The notes beneath the pieces were generated by a model. It searched no databases, was not told the DNA's origin, and was given only the letters and a program-made list of their open reading frames with translations. The position numbers and the translations under genes were made by a program. 55,982 nucleotides of DNA from Rickettsiales bacterium (GTDB lineage Bacteria > Pseudomonadota > Alphaproteobacteria > Rickettsiales > UBA1997), in contig JAFVEQ010000033.1 in NCBI GenBank assembly GCA_017475895.1, positions 1 through 55,982 of the forward strand, given 5' to 3'. This document shows, piece by piece, positions 1 through 8,688 of this stretch (position 1 is its first letter; each line of letters starts with the position of its first letter).

Positions 1-1547
1 CCGGTACCACATTTGATGCTAGTGCTTTAAGTGAATACTCCTATACCAATACAAATCATATATCATCCACACTATTATCCAACAGTAGTTATATCTTTGC
101 CAATGGAACCAAGATAGAGGCAACCTGTGGTACGGGGTATACGGAATATGCTGACACCACCGGATCCCATTATTTTCAATGCGTAAATGGTACATGGACG
201 GCTGTTGGAGGATGTAGATTTACCGGTTGTACCGCACTAAGTCCAGTGTATGATAAAAATAATAACAAGATTAGTGATAGACTATTTCAAATGACCTTTG
301 GTAGTGGAAACACCAGCACAACCGTATATCCTATACTATACTGCAGTAATGTCAGTGGTGCTTCCACAGAGTTGTCAAACAGCAGTAGCAGTCTTGTGAC
401 ACCGGTGGGAACCACTGCCACCTGTGGTGATCACTCCGGAACCCCAACGGATACTGACAATTCAAATAGACACTATGTATGTACAAATCCGAATAGTACG
501 GCTAATGGTGGCTACTGGAAGATGAAGGTGGCTTCCTGTGATTTAAGTACCATAAAGAGTGCCACCGGATATACAGCTTATTTGTCTACGTCCAGCATGT
601 CAACTATAGTTACTTTAGCTAATAAGTCCACTCAATATAGATATCCTAGTACAAGTAATTGGAGTAAATTATATCATGTATTTAACTCAGCTGCCGAAGG
701 TTCCACCACCAGAAGTTCCACAATAACCTGTACCAGCAGTGGGACGTGGTCTTTAAGTGGAAGTATTCGATACAACTATACCGGAAGTATGCAATATTTT
801 ACAGTTAGTAAATATGTTCCACTTGGTACAAGTGTAACTTTACAATTATATGGTGGTGCCGGAGGATATTACTATGGTGAAACCTACAAAGAAAAAGGAG
901 GAAATGGTGGTTATGCCACGGGAACTCTAAAAACAAGTAGTAGTGTAGCAAGTATATCAATTGGTGTTGGTTCTGGTGCAACCAGAACAACTGGTGCCGC
1001 AGCATCAACAGCCGGAACTAGTCCCTGCTCCTGTAACGGTGGTTCCGGTGGATCTCCTAAGGGTAAAAATGTGTATTATGGTTCCAGTGGTGGTGCCTGT
1101 ACCTGTGCCATCGTAAACAGTACCAAAATTTTAATTGCCGGAGGTGGAGGCGGTGCCACCAGAGCTGGTGCCGGTGGTGCTGGAGGTGGATCCAGTGGTG
1201 GTGATGGTTCCGGTGGAGGTAGTACGGTTGGTGGTGGAACTCAATCCGGAAGGGGTGCTTGTAACTACGATTCGTGTTCCTGTGACAGTAACACCAGCTA
1301 TGGTTATAATGGACAGACCTACAACAAAACTACTTTGACTGAAGGTGGTCAAGGCGGAGGTGGAGGCGGAGGCTACTACGGCGGAGGTGGTGAAAAAGGT
1401 TCCGGTAGTAAAAACTCCAAGAGTGGAGGTGGTGGAAGTGGTTATGCTGCAAGTAACAGCTACTTCTCCGGTTCAACTACGCAGGGTGGCGGACCTAGCA
1501 GCCCTACCAGCGGTAAGTCTGATGGTTATGCTATAGTTAGTTGGTAA
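1..1547 (+). CDS. Large Cys-rich, Gly-rich surface protein (3' part, 5' end outside window)
   Basis: The reading frame is open from base 3, so the gene starts upstream; the GTG at 246 is only an internal codon. The visible part is about 514 residues. The first third holds Cys-containing modules that resemble sushi/CCP repeats: a pattern like C-G-x-G-Y, then C-x-N-G-T-W, then C (about bases 120-225), with a looser second copy at about 420-540. From about base 800 a beta-rich stretch leads into a long Gly-rich region (about 850-1540) with runs of GGGGG and YYGGGG, ending in a hydrophobic YAIVSW. This layout occurs in secreted or cell-surface proteins with glycine-rich domains. No membrane segment is visible here. 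Ser, Thr, Asn and Gly are abundant and Lys is scarce, as in exported proteins. The exact family is not recognised. Confidence 0.75.
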   Translation, partial: GTTFDASALSEYSYTNTNHISSTLLSNSSYIFANGTKIEATCGTGYTEYADTTGSHYFQCVNGTWTAVGGCRFTGCTALSPVYDKNNNKISDRLFQMTFGSGNTSTTVYPILYCSNVSGASTELSNSSSSLVTPVGTTATCGDHSGTPTDTDNSNRHYVCTNPNSTANGGYWKMKVASCDLSTIKSATGYTAYLSTSSMSTIVTLANKSTQYRYPSTSNWSKLYHVFNSAAEGSTTRSSTITCTSSGTWSLSGSIRYNYTGSMQYFTVSKYVPLGTSVTLQLYGGAGGYYYGETYKEKGGNGGYATGTLKTSSSVASISIGVGSGATRTTGAAASTAGTSPCSCNGGSGGSPKGKNVYYGSSGGACTCAIVNSTKILIAGGGGGATRAGAGGAGGGSSGGDGSGGGSTVGGGTQSGRGACNYDSCSCDSNTSYGYNGQTYNKTTLTEGGQGGGGGGGYYGGGGEKGSGSKNSKSGGGGSGYAASNSYFSGSTTQGGGPSSPTSGKSDGYAIVSW

Positions 1548-1571
1548 AAAACAGTAGAAAAACTTTAAAAA

Positions 1572-1607
1572 AACATAACCCATTATCTCAACAACGGGTT
1601 ATGTTTT
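1572..1607. terminator. Bidirectional intrinsic terminator
   Basis: A 10-bp perfect stem (AACATAACCC at 1572-1581 with GGGTTATGTT at 1596-1605) is flanked by an A-run on the left and a T-run on the right. It sits between the convergent surface-protein gene and the M20 peptidase gene. The peptidase stop codon lies at the edge of the T-run. Confidence 0.9.
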
Positions 1608-1608
1608 T

Positions 1609-2553
1609 TTATTTATTGTAATTTTTTAAAAATTCAAATTGTAGTTCGTTAAACTTTATCAATGAATTAAAATCTAACCACTCGTTTTCACTGTGGTAGT
1701 TGCCACCAATGGCTTGATGACTAATTATACTGTCGCATTTACCTGAAAAAAATCTTGAATCTGTGGTGGTTCTGCTGGTTATATACTTAACATCGATGTT
1801 CAGCAGTTCTTTCAATAGGTTTTTATATAAAATTTGACATTTATCATTTATGTTATTTTTTATATAATTGTTAAACATTAAAACATCAATTTTAGTATCA
1901 TTTCTCATGCATTTTTCCAAGTTTTCTTTTATGTTTTCATCGTTGAATAGTATATCAATTTCGTTTTCTACAACATCACAGTAAAATTCACTAAACTGTC
2001 GCTTTATCAGGTCTATGGTTTCCGCATCAAGTTTTGATAATTTTATGGTTATCGCTCCCAAATTATCTTTTACTATGCTATTAATGTCGCCGTTTCCGCT
2101 GTCGCTATCTAAAACAACTTTTGTTTTTATTATATTGCTCCAGTGTTTGGTGTCACTTTCGGTGGCCGTTTCCTCATTGGATACTATTAGAACGCCATAT
2201 TTTGTTTTTATGTTTTGTACTACCGCTTTTTTTAGGTTGTGTATTGCACTAACAAGAAATCCTTTCATATCAAATACTCCACGACCGCATATTATGTTGT
2301 TGTTACGTTTTGTAACATCGTATATGTTACTTTGCATTGGTACAACATCCATGTGGCAAATGCTTAAAACATCCACATTGAAATCATTCGCATTTGATAT
2401 GAAAATTGACTTGTTTTTGTCTATTGTTTTTTCAACCGTAAATATTTTTAATTCACCAAAGTAGCCGAGACAACACGCAATTGCGTCGTCTATTTCTTTG
2501 TAATTACCTTCTGTGGTCTTATATTTTACAAGTTTTTCCAGTAGATCAAACAT
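1609..2553 (-). CDS. M20 family metallopeptidase (ArgE/DapE-like)
   Basis: This 314-residue protein carries the M20 di-zinc motifs: HMDVVP near residue 67, GRGVFDMKG near 90, SNEETAT near 125, a later Asp (VLDSDSG), and a C-terminal GGNYHSENEW His motif. Family members hydrolyse N-acyl or peptide bonds of amino-acid derivatives in the cytoplasm (succinyl-diaminopimelate, acetylornithine or dipeptides); the substrate cannot be told here. It is shorter than typical DapE or ArgE (about 375-400), with a reduced lid/dimerisation domain. Its ATG overlaps the pyrH stop (TAATG), which points to translational coupling. The metal ligands look intact, so it is probably active. Confidence 0.85.
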   Translation of the reverse strand: MFDLLEKLVKYKTTEGNYKEIDDAIACCLGYFGELKIFTVEKTIDKNKSIFISNANDFNVDVLSICHMDVVPMQSNIYDVTKRNNNIICGRGVFDMKGFLVSAIHNLKKAVVQNIKTKYGVLIVSNEETATESDTKHWSNIIKTKVVLDSDSGNGDINSIVKDNLGAITIKLSKLDAETIDLIKRQFSEFYCDVVENEIDILFNDENIKENLEKCMRNDTKIDVLMFNNYIKNNINDKCQILYKNLLKELLNIDVKYITSRTTTDSRFFSGKCDSIISHQAIGGNYHSENEWLDFNSLIKFNELQFEFLKNYNK

Positions 2554-3266
2554 TATAAATTATTTGAAATTAGTGTATATTTACCAACTCCATTTATGAC
2601 ATTTAATATTGAATCCTCTTCGGATATTTTAAATACAACTATAGGTAGGTTTGTATCTCTGGCCAGTGTAAATGCCGTTGGGTCCATAACCTTGAGGTTT
2701 TTTTGTATAACTTCGTCATAGGTTATTTTATCATATCTTTTGGCATCATCGAATTTCTTTGGGTCCTTATCATATACACCATCAACCTGCGTACCCTTGA
2801 AAATGGCATCACAATTCACTTCGGAAGCCCTTAAAACCGATGCTGTGTCTGTGGTAAAAAATGGATTTCCTGTGCCAGCTACAAATATGACAACCCTGCC
2901 TTTCTCTAGGTGTCTTATAGCTCTTCTTCTTATGTATGGCTCACATACATTATCAATTTTTAATGCGGATTGCATTCTTGTTGGTATTCCTAATTTTTCT
3001 AAAGCACTCTGTAGAGCAATACCATTCATTATTGTTGCTAACATACCCATTTGATCCGCACTTGCCCTATCCATGAATTCATTGGAGACGGAAACGCCTC
3101 TACATATATTTCCCCCACCTACAACCAATGCTATTTGTATTCCTAATTTATAGATTTTTTCTATTTCTTTGGATATTTTTTTTATAGCCTCCAGATCATG
3201 ACCAAACTGTTTGTCACCCATCATTGACTCACCTGATATTTTAAATAGAACCCTTTGAAATTTCAT
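2553..3266 (-). CDS. pyrH: Uridylate kinase (UMP kinase)
   Basis: This 237-residue protein is the usual length for bacterial UMP kinase, which phosphorylates UMP to UDP in pyrimidine synthesis. The N-terminal KISGESMMG phosphate-binding segment, the VVGGGNICRG loop near residue 50, the DRASADQMGMLATIMN segment and the GTGNPFFTTD loop are all typical of the family. Its stop codon overlaps the start of the M20 peptidase gene. It lies downstream of rpmG, separated by a terminator and a short AT-rich gap, so it probably has its own promoter in that gap. Confidence 0.97.
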   Translation of the reverse strand: MKFQRVLFKISGESMMGDKQFGHDLEAIKKISKEIEKIYKLGIQIALVVGGGNICRGVSVSNEFMDRASADQMGMLATIMNGIALQSALEKLGIPTRMQSALKIDNVCEPYIRRRAIRHLEKGRVVIFVAGTGNPFFTTDTASVLRASEVNCDAIFKGTQVDGVYDKDPKKFDDAKRYDKITYDEVIQKNLKVMDPTAFTLARDTNLPIVVFKISEEDSILNVINGVGKYTLISNNL

Positions 3267-3302
3267 ATTTTACCTAAACGATATTAAAAATAAAAAAATA
3301 AA

Positions 3303-3338
3303 ACAAAAAAAATATCCCAATGATTCAATTGAGATATT
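3303..3338 (-). terminator. Intrinsic terminator downstream of rpmG
   Basis: On the minus strand AATATC-t-CAAT pairs with ATTG-g-GATATT (plus-strand arms at 3311-3321 and 3328-3338). The hairpin is followed by an unbroken run of eight T. It separates rpmG from pyrH. Confidence 0.75.
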
Positions 3339-3374
3339 TAAATATTTTGTAGAATAAATACTATTCATACTGAC

Positions 3375-3560
3375 CTAGCTTAATTTTGCCTCTTTAAAAA
3401 GAACATGTTTCTTAACAACTGGATCATACTTCAGAAATTCCATTTTGTTTGGTCTTTTTTTAGGATTTCTTCTGGCTGTGTAGTAGTAACCAGTTCCAGC
3501 TGTGCTAACCAGTTTAAACAAAATCGCAGGTCTCTTCTTTTTTGCTGTTTTTTCTGCCAT
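3375..3560 (-). CDS. rpmG: 50S ribosomal protein L33
   Basis: A 61-residue basic protein with the L33 pattern: an N-terminal KKKRPAILFKLVSTAGTGYY block followed by TARRNPKKRPNKMEFLKYDP. It has none of the four zinc-binding cysteines found in the C+ form, so it is the zinc-independent C- type. It is a single-gene unit with a clear terminator downstream. Confidence 0.97.
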   Translation of the reverse strand: MAEKTAKKKRPAILFKLVSTAGTGYYYTARRNPKKRPNKMEFLKYDPVVKKHVLFKEAKLS

Positions 3561-3610
3561 GTTATATTAATTTTTTTACTTAACACTTGTATTTATATAA
3601 TATTTTTTTT

Positions 3611-3637
3611 AAAAAACAATAGAAAATAAAATATTGT
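3611..3637 (-). terminator. Possible weak terminator after the yebC-def-gspF run
   Basis: On the minus strand a 6-bp stem (ACAATA/TATTGT, outer bases about 3616-3637) with a long AT loop precedes six T. The position just after the T2SS-F stop codon fits a terminator, but the stem is short. Confidence 0.4.
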
Positions 3638-3651
3638 GTTATTTTTTATTA

Positions 3652-4866
3652 TTAGGATATATTCGCGAAGTTTCCGTAAACCGGACCAAATACTGCCGCT
3701 ATAATCCAACACATTAAACCACCCATGAAAAACAGAATCATTGGTTGTATTGAACCAACTATTTTGTCGATGGAATCATTAATTTCCGTGTTGTAGAAGT
3801 ATTGAATATTTTCCATAGCGCTTTCAATATTTCCACTTTCTTCACCAACCTTAAACATTCTTTTAACCACAAACGGAAAAACTTCGGAATCTTCAATACA
3901 CTTTGACATAGTTTTACCTTCGGAAACCTTTGTTTTTATGTATTCTATTTCGTTTTTTAAATATCTATTTACAACAACGTTGTTGGCGATATCTATACAT
4001 TGTAAAACTGGAATACCCGCCGAAAATGTTATACCAAAGAATTTTGTAAACCTTGATATGTCAAGTTTTACCATGATTTGACCAAGTAGCGGTAGTTTTA
4101 ATTTTAAGTTATCGAATTTTATTCTGAATTCTTTATTTGTTAACCCTATCCTTATTAGAACGAATATTGTGGCAAATATTGTAACTATCTTAAAAAAGTT
4201 TTCTTGAACAAAATTTGATGTATTTATCAATGCGGTTGTGTAGGGTGGAATTTCTATATCCTGTTCCAGAATAAAACTTAACACTTTTGGAACAACAAAT
4301 TTTAACAGTACCACCGCAACACCGAGTAGTAGTCCCAGCGAAAATAGTGGACTTTTTACAGCCTTGACTGTTTTTCTTTTCATTTCAGCATTCCACTTGA
4401 GGTTTTCAGCAATGTTTTTAAACGCTGTATCAAGATTACCTGTTTTCTCACCCATGGCCACAAGGCTTATTGACACCTCATCAAATACTTTTGGAAATTT
4501 TTCCATTGCTGCAGACAATAATTCACCACCCTTTACAGATTCGTAAATGTTTTGCATCATACTTTTCATCTTAGGATTTTCAGAAAAACTTGCTAAATCT
4601 TTTAGTGAGTCCAGAAGCGGAACTCCAGCATGTTCAAATTGTTCAAGTGTTATGAACAGAGTTATCATTTCCTTAGTGGTTATTTTACCACCTCCTGTAA
4701 GGATATTCAATAGAAATGATTCTTTTATTTCGGTGGTGGAGATCAAAATTAAATTTGATTCCGCTAAGATTTGCTCCACAGCTATATCGCTGGGCGCCTC
4801 TATCTTACCCGTAATCATTTTATTGTTTTTAGAATCTAGTGCCTTATAGGAAAATCTCTTATTCAT
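3652..4866 (-). CDS. Type II secretion / type IV pilus inner-membrane platform protein (GspF/PilC family)
   Basis: A 404-residue inner-membrane protein of the T2SSF family: two homologous cytoplasmic domains (about 60-180 and 260-380), each followed by membrane segments, with a final hydrophobic stretch ending in FGPVYGNF. The motifs GVPLLDSL and GIPVLQCI mark the two repeats, and GEKTGNLD and GEESGNIE are the matching second signatures. The protein forms the platform that couples the assembly ATPase to pilin extrusion. No ATPase, secretin or peptidase gene lies next to it; the prepilin-like gene near 33 kb is a possible client. Its start overlaps the deformylase stop (ATGAATAA), so it is co-translated with that gene. 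No function linking the two is known. Confidence 0.92.
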   Translation of the reverse strand: MNKRFSYKALDSKNNKMITGKIEAPSDIAVEQILAESNLILISTTEIKESFLLNILTGGGKITTKEMITLFITLEQFEHAGVPLLDSLKDLASFSENPKMKSMMQNIYESVKGGELLSAAMEKFPKVFDEVSISLVAMGEKTGNLDTAFKNIAENLKWNAEMKRKTVKAVKSPLFSLGLLLGVAVVLLKFVVPKVLSFILEQDIEIPPYTTALINTSNFVQENFFKIVTIFATIFVLIRIGLTNKEFRIKFDNLKLKLPLLGQIMVKLDISRFTKFFGITFSAGIPVLQCIDIANNVVVNRYLKNEIEYIKTKVSEGKTMSKCIEDSEVFPFVVKRMFKVGEESGNIESAMENIQYFYNTEINDSIDKIVGSIQPMILFFMGGLMCWIIAAVFGPVYGNFANIS

Positions 4867-5866
4867 TGTCTTCTAAATATTTTTTTACCTTTTTAATGAT
4901 AAAGTCTCTCTTGATTTTTGATAGATAGTCTATGTACACTTTGCCCTTTAGGTGATCTGTTTCATGTTGAATACATATTGCCAACAGATTGTCGGCATCC
5001 ATTACATTTTTCTTGCCGTTTTTATCTAGGTACTCCAGTGTTATGGTTTTATGTCTCTTTACTTTTGCTCTGGCATCCGGTACGGATAAACAACCCTCCT
5101 CACTCTCAATCATTTCATCCGAATACTTTGTTATTTTGGGATTTATTAGGAATAGTGGTTTTTTAACTCCGTTTTCCTGTAGATCGATAACAACCATATT
5201 TTTTGTTAAACCTATTTGGTTTGCCGCTAAACCGATTCCGTGCATGTCATACATCATCTGTAGCATCTCATCAAGTGTATTTTTTACATCGTCGTTGATG
5301 ACTTCGACATCTTCACAAACTGTTCTTAAAATACCAATATCTTCTATAATATTTTTTATTTTTCTATCGTTTGTTATTTGTTTTATTATCTCATTTTTTC
5401 TATTTTCCGGTAGATAGTCAATAAACAATTTTCCATCCAAATAGTCAATTTCGTGCTGTAGACATATTGACATTAACCCATCAACTTCTAGAGTTTTTTC
5501 ATTAAAGTTTTCATCAAAATACTTAACCTTTACGGTTTTAAATCTTTTTATGGTTTCTTTTACATTATTTATTGATATGCTACCCTCTTGGCTATCTACG
5601 GTTTCGCTGGAATGTTCTAAAATTTCAGGATTTATCATTACCAATGGACTTTTTCTGTTGTTTTCCTGTAGGTCAATAACTACAACTCTTTTGTGAACTC
5701 CGGCCATGACACCAGCCATACCTATGCCTTCATTTTTATACATAATGTCAAACATTCTTTTAATCAGAACATTCAACTCCCCGTCATTTTTTTCGACCGG
5801 TTCACTGGGTTTTCTGAAAAACTCTAAGTCTCCACTTGTTTTGATCTTCCTTAAAGAATATGACAT
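4859..5866 (-). CDS. def: Tandem peptide deformylase, first domain catalytically degenerate
   Basis: Peptide deformylase removes the formyl group from nascent N-terminal Met. This 335-residue protein is two fused deformylase domains, against about 170 residues for the normal enzyme. The second (about 175-335) has all three motifs: GIGLAANQIG at 210-219, EGCLS at 257-261 and QHETDH at 300-305, giving Cys259, His301, His305 and Glu302. The first (about 1-165) aligns over its length but has GIGMAGVMAG (Gln to Met54), EGSIS (metal ligand Cys to Ser96) and QHEIDY (second His to Tyr142). It therefore cannot hold the metal normally, and any role would be structural or regulatory. It follows yebC after one base and overlaps the T2SS-F gene. 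Confidence 0.95.
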   Translation of the reverse strand: MSYSLRKIKTSGDLEFFRKPSEPVEKNDGELNVLIKRMFDIMYKNEGIGMAGVMAGVHKRVVVIDLQENNRKSPLVMINPEILEHSSETVDSQEGSISINNVKETIKRFKTVKVKYFDENFNEKTLEVDGLMSICLQHEIDYLDGKLFIDYLPENRKNEIIKQITNDRKIKNIIEDIGILRTVCEDVEVINDDVKNTLDEMLQMMYDMHGIGLAANQIGLTKNMVVIDLQENGVKKPLFLINPKITKYSDEMIESEEGCLSVPDARAKVKRHKTITLEYLDKNGKKNVMDADNLLAICIQHETDHLKGKVYIDYLSKIKRDFIIKKVKKYLEDNE

Positions 5867-5867
5867 A

Positions 5868-6620
5868 TTAACCTTCTATTTTATTCATAATTTCGTCCGG
5901 AATTTCATAGTTACCAACAACCTGTTGCACATCGTCATCATCCTCTAGTTTTTCAACGAGTTTCAATAGTTTTTCTGCCTTTTCCACATCATCAACCACT
6001 ACAGTATTCTGCGGCTTCCAGGTTATTTTTGCCTCATCCGGATCGCCTAATTTTTCCATTATTTTATCTCTCACAGAAGCAAAATTACTTGGACTTGTGG
6101 TTATTTCATGCCATTCTTCACTACTTTCTACGTTATCGGCACCGGCATTTATAGCCAATTCAAACATTTCCTCTTCAGATATTTTATTCCCCTCATAGCC
6201 GATTATACCGACCTTATCAAACATATAGGATACACTGCCACTTTCCCCTATTGCTCCACCACTCTTTGTAAAGTAGGATCTGATATTGGATACCGTTCTG
6301 TTCCTGTTATCTGTTAGTGTCTCCACTATCAGAGCAACGGACCCTGGTGCATAACCTTCATATTTAATTTCTTCATAGTTTTCGGTATTTCCCGCCGTAG
6401 AAGCTCTTTTAATTGCCGCCTCTATTTTGTCTTTAGGCATGTTTTCTGATTTTGCCAATATAATAGCATTTCTTAATCTAGGGTTAAATTCTGGGTTAGC
6501 ATCACCCATCTTCACAGCCACCGTTATTTCCTTCTGTATTTTTGTAAAAGTTTTAGACCTTTTGGCATCCACTATTGCCTTTTGGTGTTTAGTTGTGGCC
6601 CATTTTGAATGTCCTGACAT
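5868..6620 (-). CDS. yebC: YebC/PmpR family protein (TACO1-like)
   Basis: A 250-residue protein with the family's opening MSGHSKWATTKHQKAIVDAK and the central KYEGYAPGSVALIVETLTDN segment. Family members act in transcription control and, as TACO1/YebC, help ribosomes through difficult stretches such as polyproline; the form here cannot be assigned further. It is first in a three-gene run with the tandem deformylase and the GspF/PilC protein. A co-operon with deformylase fits a translation role. Length and motifs are normal. Confidence 0.95.
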   Translation of the reverse strand: MSGHSKWATTKHQKAIVDAKRSKTFTKIQKEITVAVKMGDANPEFNPRLRNAIILAKSENMPKDKIEAAIKRASTAGNTENYEEIKYEGYAPGSVALIVETLTDNRNRTVSNIRSYFTKSGGAIGESGSVSYMFDKVGIIGYEGNKISEEEMFELAINAGADNVESSEEWHEITTSPSNFASVRDKIMEKLGDPDEAKITWKPQNTVVVDDVEKAEKLLKLVEKLEDDDDVQQVVGNYEIPDEIMNKIEG

Positions 6621-6699
6621 AAATTATACATTTTAAATTATAAAACTGTTTAAATCATAAAATATTCTTTTGAAAAAACAATATAAAAATGAAAATAAT

Positions 6700-8625
6700 T
6701 TATTTAAATTCCATCATTTTATTCAATCTATTAGCGAAATCGGATGGATTTTTAACAGGTTCACCTTCCAAAATACATGCCTCATCAAATAAAGTTTGTA
6801 TTATACTCTTGATGTCGTTGAGCTTTTCTTTATTTGTTATGTTTTTCTTTATGGATTGCCATATAGCATGACTTGGATTTATTTCAAGTATTTTTGGCAG
6901 TGGTGCCATTATTTGCTTTTGTTCCAGTAAAAACCTTTCTAGTTTTATGTCCATTCCCCTTTCATCAGCCACTAAACATACTGGACTTGTGGTTAATTTT
7001 TTTGACACTTTAACATCTTTAAGATTGCAATTTTCCAGTGTTTCTTTCACAAGTTTAATCAATCCCTCGTTTTCCGATTCGGTTATGTTTTTTATTTTTT
7101 CCTTTTCTTCCCTTTCTTTTTTTTCCTCCTCAAATTCAATTTCACTTTTGTTTTCTTCTGTAGGATTTAAATTGTCTAGATCTATATCTGTTCTTGATAT
7201 TGATTTAAACTGATAGTCTTTATATTTATTTGTGGCGGTTACCCAAAAATCATCAACCGTGTCAAACAGATATAATACCTCTATATCCTTAGACTTAAAA
7301 CCTTCAACCTGTGGACTTGTGTCAATGTTATCAATGGATGTACCAGTTATATAGTAGATATCTTTTTGTTCCGGCTTCATTCGGTCAACATATTCCTTTA
7401 AACTTATGGGTTTATCCTTTGCCTTACTGGTGTAAAATTTACATATATCCAATAGGTCGTCATTGTTTACATTGTGTTCGCATAGACCCTCTTTTATTAC
7501 TGGTCCAAAATTCTCCCAAAATTTCAAATACTCCTCAGGTTCCTTTTGATCTTTCTTCTCCAATTCTGTGAATATTTTTTTAACTAATGCCTTTTTAATT
7601 TTTTCGACTGTACTGTTATACTGTAGCGTTTCCCTATTTATATTTAAAGGTAAGTCTTGACTATCCACAACACCCTGTATAAACCTCAAAAATCTAGGCA
7701 GAAGCTGAACACTTTCCTCAGTTATAAATACTCTTTTTATATAAAGTTTTACTCTTGTTCTCATTTCCGGATTGAATAGATCAAATGTTCGTCTATCCGG
7801 TATGAAAAGTAGATTTGTAAATTCAATATTTCCCTCAACCTTGTTGTGCAAAATCATCCACGGCTCTCCGGGCATGTGAACTATATATTTATAAAAATCA
7901 TTATACTCCTGTTGTGTTATATCTTTTTTATCCTTTGTCCATAGAGCGGTACCAGTATTTATTGTTTCAATACTATTTTCAGTAGTTCCCATTTTTAGTT
8001 GTATAGGAAATACTATGTGGTCAGAGTAGGACTTTATTATATGTTTTATATGAAATCTATCCAAAAAATCATCTTCTCCATCCTTCAGATATAATATTAC
8101 TTTTGTACCTCTAGTGAATTCTTCTTCGTATTTTTTTACTTTAAATTCGCCCTCTCCATCAGATTCCCATATATATGTTTCATCACTATCAACTTTTTTA
8201 GATATAACCTGAACCTTTTTCGCTATCATAAAAGATGAATAAAAACCAACACCAAATTGACCTATTAGGTCTATAGCATCGTGCTCCTTGTTTTTAGATA
8301 TTTGCTCCATGAAGGCTTCTGTACCGGATTTTGCTATAACTCCCAATTGATTTATTAAATCATCCCTGTTCATACCAATTCCACTGTCTCTTATGGAGAG
8401 AGTTTTGTTGTTTTCATCTATCTCAACAGTAATTTTTAACTCCGTTTCGTTACCTAAGATATCAGGATTTAATGTTGTTTGATATCTTAGTTTATCACAG
8501 GCATCGGAGGCGTTGGAAATTAATTCTCTGACAACAATATCTTTATTTGTGTAAAGGGAGTGTATCATCAATTTCAACATTTTTTTAGTTTCAACACCGA
8601 ATTCAAAATTTTGTTTTTCTGGCAT
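6700..8625 (-). CDS. htpG: Molecular chaperone HtpG (Hsp90)
   Basis: This 641-residue protein has the GHKL ATP-binding motifs of Hsp90 in order: ELISNASDACDKL near residue 35, DSGIGM near 80 and GQFGVGFYSSFM near 120. The middle domain includes the catalytic loop INRETLQYN, and a C-terminal dimerisation domain follows. A charged Glu/Lys-rich linker lies near residues 475-515. It is a cytoplasmic ATP-dependent chaperone. A promoter candidate lies just upstream in the gap to lpxI, so it is probably its own transcription unit. No heat-shock element was recognised. Confidence 0.97.
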   Translation of the reverse strand: MPEKQNFEFGVETKKMLKLMIHSLYTNKDIVVRELISNASDACDKLRYQTTLNPDILGNETELKITVEIDENNKTLSIRDSGIGMNRDDLINQLGVIAKSGTEAFMEQISKNKEHDAIDLIGQFGVGFYSSFMIAKKVQVISKKVDSDETYIWESDGEGEFKVKKYEEEFTRGTKVILYLKDGEDDFLDRFHIKHIIKSYSDHIVFPIQLKMGTTENSIETINTGTALWTKDKKDITQQEYNDFYKYIVHMPGEPWMILHNKVEGNIEFTNLLFIPDRRTFDLFNPEMRTRVKLYIKRVFITEESVQLLPRFLRFIQGVVDSQDLPLNINRETLQYNSTVEKIKKALVKKIFTELEKKDQKEPEEYLKFWENFGPVIKEGLCEHNVNNDDLLDICKFYTSKAKDKPISLKEYVDRMKPEQKDIYYITGTSIDNIDTSPQVEGFKSKDIEVLYLFDTVDDFWVTATNKYKDYQFKSISRTDIDLDNLNPTEENKSEIEFEEEKKEREEKEKIKNITESENEGLIKLVKETLENCNLKDVKVSKKLTTSPVCLVADERGMDIKLERFLLEQKQIMAPLPKILEINPSHAIWQSIKKNITNKEKLNDIKSIIQTLFDEACILEGEPVKNPSDFANRLNKMMEFK

Positions 8626-8655
8626 AACTTAAGTATTGTTATTCATCAACTGTTT

Positions 8656-8685
8656 AGTATATAGTAATTTATTTTTGAATTACAA
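8656..8685 (-). promoter_or_regulatory. Candidate sigma70 promoter of htpG
   Basis: On the minus strand TTGTAA (8685-8680) is followed by an 18-bp spacer and TATACT (8661-8656). It lies about 30 bp upstream of the htpG ATG, in the gap next to the end of lpxI. Confidence 0.55.
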
Positions 8686-8688
8686 GAA

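Noticed and set aside
1131..1536. Other-frame ORFs over the Gly-rich region, rich in Val, Glu and Thr
   Set aside because: They arise from GGT/GGA repeats read out of frame; the Gly-rich frame is continuous with the upstream gene.
246..1547. Separate short gene beginning at the GTG at 246
   Set aside because: The same frame is open from base 3 without a stop, and Cys modules continue across the GTG, so this is part of a larger gene.
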